This document shows, one piece after another, positions 60,018 through 64,000 of a stretch of DNA of 64,000 nt (within the stretch, counting starts at the first letter, position 1; every line of letters starts with the position of its first letter). Location of the stretch: contig NZ_JACXAC010000006.1 in assembly GCF_014699055.1 (NCBI RefSeq), positions 248,001 to 312,000 of the forward strand, written 5' to 3'. Origin of the DNA: Hymenobacter armeniacus. GTDB lineage: Bacteria; Bacteroidota; Bacteroidia; Cytophagales; Hymenobacteraceae. The notes below the pieces were generated by a model. The model did no database searches, was not told where the DNA came from, and saw only the letters and a list, made by a program, of their open reading frames with translations. Both the position numbers and the translations under genes were made by a program.

Positions 60018-62525
60018 CTACTGCACTTCCACGCTGGGACCTACGACGGGCACGGGCTCGTCGCGCACGGGCAACTGCTGCGGGTGCGGCACCAACTCGT
60101 CGAGCAGGGCCACGCGCAACACGTCGTCCACGCGGTCGGCGTAGTGGATGGTGAGGCCTTTGAGGTAGTCTTCCTGGATTTCCTCAATGTCCTTGCGGTT
60201 TTTGGGGCACAGAATGATGTCCTTCATGCCCGCCCGACGGGCCGCCAGCAGCTTTTCTTTGATGCCGCCCACGGGCAGCACCTTGCCGCGCAACGTGATT
60301 TCGCCGGTCATGGCCAGCTTGGCGCGCACCCGGCGCTGGGTGTAGGCCGAGGCAATGCTGGTGAAAATGGCAATGCCCGCGCTGGGTCCGTCCTTAGGCA
60401 CGGCGCCTTCAGGGAAGTGAATGTGCAGGTCGTACTGCTCAAACAAGCGGTAGTCGATGCCGATTTCGTCGGCCCGCGAGCGCAGGTAGCTCAGCGCCGT
60501 AATGGCCGACTCCTTCATCACATCGCCCAACTGGCCCGAAAGCGTGAGCTTGCCGCGGCCCCGGCTAAGCAGGCTTTCCACAAAGAGAATGTCGCCGCCC
60601 ACGCTGGTCCAGGCCAGGCCTGTCACCACGCCGGCGGTGTCGTTGTCTTGGTACTGGTCGCGGTCGAAGATGGCGGCGCCGAGGATTTTGCGAATTTCGG
60701 CCGGTTCCATTACGGCGGGCAGCGGCTCCTTGCCAGCCTTGCGGCGGGCCAGGTTGCGCGTCACGGCGGCCAGCTTGCGCTCCAAGCCGCGCACACCGCT
60801 TTCGCGGGTGTAGTCGTCGGCCACGCGGTGCAGCGAAGCGTCGGTGATTTTCACTTCGTTCTCACCCAGGCCGTGCTCTTTCAGCTGCTTGGGCCAGAGG
60901 TGTTTGCGGGCAATCTGCACCTTTTCCTCCTGGGTGTAGCCGGTGAGGTCGATGATTTCCATGCGGTCGCGCAGGGCCGGCTGAATGGTATCGAGCGAGT
61001 TGGCCGTGGCAATGAACAGGACCTTGCTCAGGTCGTATTCCACCTCCAGGTAGTTGTCGGTGAAGGTGGCGTTTTGCTCCGGGTCCAGCACTTCGAGAAG
61101 GGCCGAACTGGGGTCGCCGCGGAAGTCGCTGCTCACCTTGTCAATCTCATCGAGAATGATGACCGGGTTCGAGGCCCCGGCCTTCTTAATCTGCGAGATG
61201 ATGCGGCCGGGCATGGCGCCCACGTAGGTTTTGCGGTGCCCACGAATTTCGGCTTCGTCGCGCACGCCGCCCAGGCTCATGCGCACGTACTTGCGGCCCA
61301 GGGCCGTGGCAATGCTGCGGCCCAGGCTGGTTTTGCCCACGCCGGGAGGTCCGTACAAACACAAAATCGGCGCCTTCAAATCCTGCTTCAGCTTGAGCAC
61401 GGCCAGGTACTCCAGAATGCGCTCCTTCACTTTCTCAAGGCCGAAATGGTCAGCGTCGAGGATTTTCTTGGTTTGCTTGAGGTTGAACTTGTCCTTGGTG
61501 TACTCGCCCCAGGGCAAATCGAGCAAAAACTCCACGTAGTTCACGCTCACCGAGTAGTCGGGCGCCATGGGGTTGGTGCGGGCCAGCTTTTCCATCTCCT
61601 TCTTGAAATGGAGCGCCACGGTTTCGGGCCACTTCTTGGTTTCGGCACGCTGGCGCAGGCGCTGCACGTCCTCGTCTGGGCCGTCCTGGCCCAGCTCGTC
61701 CTGCAGGGTTTTGAGCTGCTGGCGCAAGAAGTACTCGCGCTGCTGGGCATCGATGCCGGTGTGCGTTTTGGAGCGGATGTCCTGCTTGATTTCGAGCAGC
61801 TCTGCCTGGCTGAGCAGGGCTTCGAGCAACTGACGGGCCTGGGCCTCGGGGTCGGCCAGCTCAAGCAGTTTCTGCTTGGCGGGCAAGTCGAGCTGCACAT
61901 TGGACGACAGGAAGTGCGTGAGGAACGCCGGCGACTGAATGCCATCGAGCATGGCGCGGGCTTCCATTGGAATCTCCGGCGTGAGCTCCAGCACCTTGGT
62001 GGCGGCCTCGCGCAGGGCCTGCATCAAGCCAAATTCGGCGGGAATGTCGGGATTAAGGGCCACTTCAGCGAAATAGCTCACCCGCGCCACCAGCGGCGTG
62101 AAGCTGAGCTGCTCCTCAATGGTGAAGCGCACCTGGCCCTGCAGGATGATGGTAATCTGGCCGTCGGGCTGCTCCAGCAGCTTCAGGATGCGGGCCAAGG
62201 TGCCCACGGGGTGGAGTTCCTCGGTGGTGGGCTCGTCGGCGTCGGGGTTGAGCTGGGCCACCACGCCCACGAGCTTGTCGGCGGCGTAGGCTTTGCGCAC
62301 CAGCTTCACGCTTTTTTTGCGCGTCACGGTCACGGGCAGCACCACGCCTGGAAACAGCACGGTGTTGCGCACGGGCAGCAGGGAAAGCGTGGGGGGCGCG
62401 TCGTCGCCGCGCAGGAGGTGGTCGGGGTCGGCGGCCATGATGGCGATGGCTTCGGGTTGGGAATTGGGGTCGCCGAGGGCCCGCAGGGGGACCGCAGCAG
62501 AGGGTTGAACAGATGCCAGGCGCAT
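60018..62525 (-). CDS. lon: ATP-dependent Lon protease
   Basis: 835 residues from the ATG at 62525 (MRLASVQPSAAVPL); a reading from 62567 is possible but starts in a poor context. Lon degrades misfolded and regulatory proteins in the cytoplasm. N-terminal substrate domain LLPVRNTVLFPGVVLPVTV, AAA+ module with Walker A GPPGVGKTSLGRSIA and Walker B VIILDEIDKVSSD, and the peptidase domain with catalytic Ser in PKDGPSAGIAIF and Lys in VGGIKEKLLAARRAG. Divergent from the PorE-like gene. Confidence 0.97.
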   Translation of the reverse strand: MRLASVQPSAAVPLRALGDPNSQPEAIAIMAADPDHLLRGDDAPPTLSLLPVRNTVLFPGVVLPVTVTRKKSVKLVRKAYAADKLVGVVAQLNPDADEPTTEELHPVGTLARILKLLEQPDGQITIILQGQVRFTIEEQLSFTPLVARVSYFAEVALNPDIPAEFGLMQALREAATKVLELTPEIPMEARAMLDGIQSPAFLTHFLSSNVQLDLPAKQKLLELADPEAQARQLLEALLSQAELLEIKQDIRSKTHTGIDAQQREYFLRQQLKTLQDELGQDGPDEDVQRLRQRAETKKWPETVALHFKKEMEKLARTNPMAPDYSVSVNYVEFLLDLPWGEYTKDKFNLKQTKKILDADHFGLEKVKERILEYLAVLKLKQDLKAPILCLYGPPGVGKTSLGRSIATALGRKYVRMSLGGVRDEAEIRGHRKTYVGAMPGRIISQIKKAGASNPVIILDEIDKVSSDFRGDPSSALLEVLDPEQNATFTDNYLEVEYDLSKVLFIATANSLDTIQPALRDRMEIIDLTGYTQEEKVQIARKHLWPKQLKEHGLGENEVKITDASLHRVADDYTRESGVRGLERKLAAVTRNLARRKAGKEPLPAVMEPAEIRKILGAAIFDRDQYQDNDTAGVVTGLAWTSVGGDILFVESLLSRGRGKLTLSGQLGDVMKESAITALSYLRSRADEIGIDYRLFEQYDLHIHFPEGAVPKDGPSAGIAIFTSIASAYTQRRVRAKLAMTGEITLRGKVLPVGGIKEKLLAARRAGMKDIILCPKNRKDIEEIQEDYLKGLTIHYADRVDDVLRVALLDELVPHPQQLPVRDEPVPVVGPSVEVQ

Positions 62526-62715
62526 GGACGAGTAGTAAGCCAGAAACAACGGCGACGGGTGCCACATTGGCAGCCCGTGGCGGGGTGAAGCGGGAAGTAC
62601 AAGGTACGGCTTCCCGGCGCTTTAGGACGTCAAGGGCCGTGCCAGGGGCCGCGGTGCGCCAAAGCGGCGCACGCGGCGGGGAGTAACCGCTCACCTGCAG
62701 CACATAAATCGCTAA

Positions 62716-62748
62716 TTTGGTGGCAACTTGCGGCAATAATTATCTTTA
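62716..62748 (+). promoter_or_regulatory. Promoter of the PorE-like gene
   Basis: TTTG at 62716-62719, 21-base spacer, TATCTTTA at 62741-62748 (one mismatch to TAnnTTTG). The ATG is only 13 bases further on, so the leader is very short. The rest of 62526-62715 contains a GC-rich hairpin (GTGCGC...GCGCAC at about 62658-62675) and no gene. Confidence 0.7.
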
Positions 62749-62760
62749 TTACTCTGCCAA

Positions 62761-64000
62761 TGCCGTTTTTACTGCGTCGAGGGGCATTTCGACTCCTGAT
62801 GTTGCTGGGCCTGCTGGGCGCGTTTCAGGCCCACGCCCAGCGCCGGCCGGCCAAGCGCATTCCGGCAGCGGCTTCGCCCTCGGCCGATACCACCAGCGGC
62901 GGCGCCTCGGCTGCCCCCAAAAAAGCGCCGGCCAAAGCCGCGCCGGCCATTGCGCCCGGCACCTACCGCGTGCGCGGCCTCAGCAGCCGCGTGAGCCGCA
63001 AGCTGCACCTGCGCCCCGACGGCACGCCCGACTTCGTGTACGTGAACCGCTACCCGTTTTACGAGGATAAAAAAGCTCTGCGCGCCATTGCTAAGGCCGA
63101 AAAGCGCCGCCAGTACCACCAGGCCCGCCTGCTGCTCGAAGACTACGTGGCCCGCTTCGGCCCCACCAATTTTGCCAAGAACACCGACATGCTCTGGCGC
63201 CTGGGCCAGCTGCTGGAGCGCGACAGCCAGACGGTGAAAGCCAAGGCCTACTACCGCCTCGCCCTCAAGCACCACCGCACCGACATCTCGAAGGTGCAGC
63301 TCTACTACGACTCGCTGGAACAGAAAAACCAGGACCTGTACGTGCCCCTCAAAACGTACTACGACCTGGTGGAGTACCGCAAAAACCTCAACACCTTCCA
63401 CCCGCCCAAGGGCGTGTACACGAGCATGGGCGACGCCATCAACAGCAAGGCGCCCGACTACGGGCCGGCGCTGGGCGGCAACGACTCCCTGTTTCTGTTC
63501 AGCAGCAAGCGCAAGCGCCGCGGCATCACGGGCGTGGTCGACGAGGACCTCTACACCTCGCGGCGCGAAGGCGTGAGCTGGACCGACGCCGAGCCCCTGC
63601 CCAAGCCCATCAACTCGCCCAACAACGAAGGCTCGGCCTGCCTGAGCAAAGACGGCAAGACCATCTACTTCGCCCGCTGCGAGTGCGCCACCTGCCGCGG
63701 CAACTGCGACCTCTACACCGCCACGATGGGCAAAGACGGCAAATGGGGCACCCCCAAAAGCCTCGGCCCGCTGGTGAACTCGCCCGCCTGGGACTCGCAG
63801 CCCACGCTCTCGCAGGGCGAAGACACGCTGTATTTCGCTTCCGACCGGCTGGGCGGCTTCGGGCTGTCGGACATCTATTTCACCCGCAAGCTGAAAAACG
63901 GGCAGTGGAGCCCGGCCGAAAACATGGGCCCGGTGGTGAACACCCGCGAGAGCGAGGTGAGCCCATTCTACCACCCGCTCTACCACGTGCTGTACTTCAG
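62761..64000 (+). CDS. TPR/PD40 outer-membrane-associated protein, PorE-like (5' part)
   Basis: 413 residues seen; the frame is open at the window end. Signal peptide MPFLLRRGAFRLLMLLGLLG with cleavage near AHA-QR, then a Ala/Pro/Lys-rich linker. A TPR-like helical segment lies at about 110-175 (RRQYHQARLLLEDYVARFG), followed by WD40-like PD40 repeats: GSACLSKDGKTIYFARC and SQPTLSQGEDTLYFASDRLG with GLSDIYF. A cysteine cluster CECATCRGNC sits in the first repeat. The layout agrees with PorE-type T9SS proteins, which add a regulatory-like and an OmpA peptidoglycan-binding domain further on, beyond this window. Position near porQ supports that. Confidence 0.78.

Noticed and set aside
60084..62588. 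Very long open frame antisense to lon
   Set aside because: It mirrors lon in a GC-rich gene, where stop codons are rare on the opposite strand; its composition (His/Val/Gly-rich) has no domain, and Lon motifs are exact on the minus strand.
1..64000. CRISPR arrays, tRNA or rRNA genes, insertion sequences, prophage
   Set aside because: No regularly spaced direct repeats, no cloverleaf-like intergenic stretch, no transposase, integrase or phage protein found when reading both strands by eye.

Overview
The window is GC-rich, densely coded chromosomal DNA from a Bacteroidetes bacterium, most likely a Cytophagales member close to Hymenobacter. The basis is four SusC/SusD pairs, type IX secretion proteins (PorQ and a PorE-like PD40 protein), promoters of the Bacteroidetes form TTTG-N19-21-TAnnTTTG, and several palindromic repeats typical of that group. 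The genus is inference. I see no rRNA, tRNA, CRISPR array, transposase, integrase or phage gene.

Layout. 1-5.4 kb: envelope and housekeeping genes (lipoprotein, SAM methyltransferase, queA family, small proteins, prohibitin-like SPFH protein). 5.4-10 kb: susC/susD pair on the minus strand. 10.2-17.4 kb: RNase D, the glyoxylate shunt (aceB, aceA), a divergent RamB/ScfR-type regulator and mltG. 17.5-21.9 kb: FadL-type porin, SGNH-like lipoprotein, GT-C glycosyltransferase. 21.9-25.8 kb: an OmpR/CusS-like two-component pair, an RND-type adaptor without a pump, and a second response regulator whose phosphoacceptor aspartate is replaced by alanine. 25.8-36 kb: dtd, a MazG-like pyrophosphohydrolase, comB, gcvT, ilvE, PduO-type adenosyltransferase, an ABC ATPase, a large membrane-TPR protein, gatC, plsC and a NUDIX gene. 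36.1-36.3 kb: a probable structured non-coding RNA with its own promoter and terminator. 36.4-41.1 kb: a small acidic protein, rnhB, a CZB / histidine kinase / response regulator operon, and prfB with the classical programmed +1 frameshift. 41.5-57.2 kb: three tandem susC/susD pairs plus a lipoprotein, with no glycoside hydrolase or regulator. 57.3-64 kb: hslU, porQ, lon and the start of a PorE-like TPR/PD40 gene cut by the window end.

How it fits together. The cell takes up large or scarce nutrients through TonB-dependent SusCD complexes, can grow on C2 units through AceA/AceB under a fatty-acyl-responsive type of regulator, exports proteins by T9SS, and has Lon and HslU for protein quality control. 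The least ordinary parts are the candidate RNA at 36.2 kb, the stand-alone CZB protein placed with a kinase and receiver, the pseudo-receiver regulator translationally coupled to an orphan adaptor, the in-frame gatC-stop-TTG junction, and the dispersed palindromes, two of which (28.8 and 58.8 kb) belong to one family.
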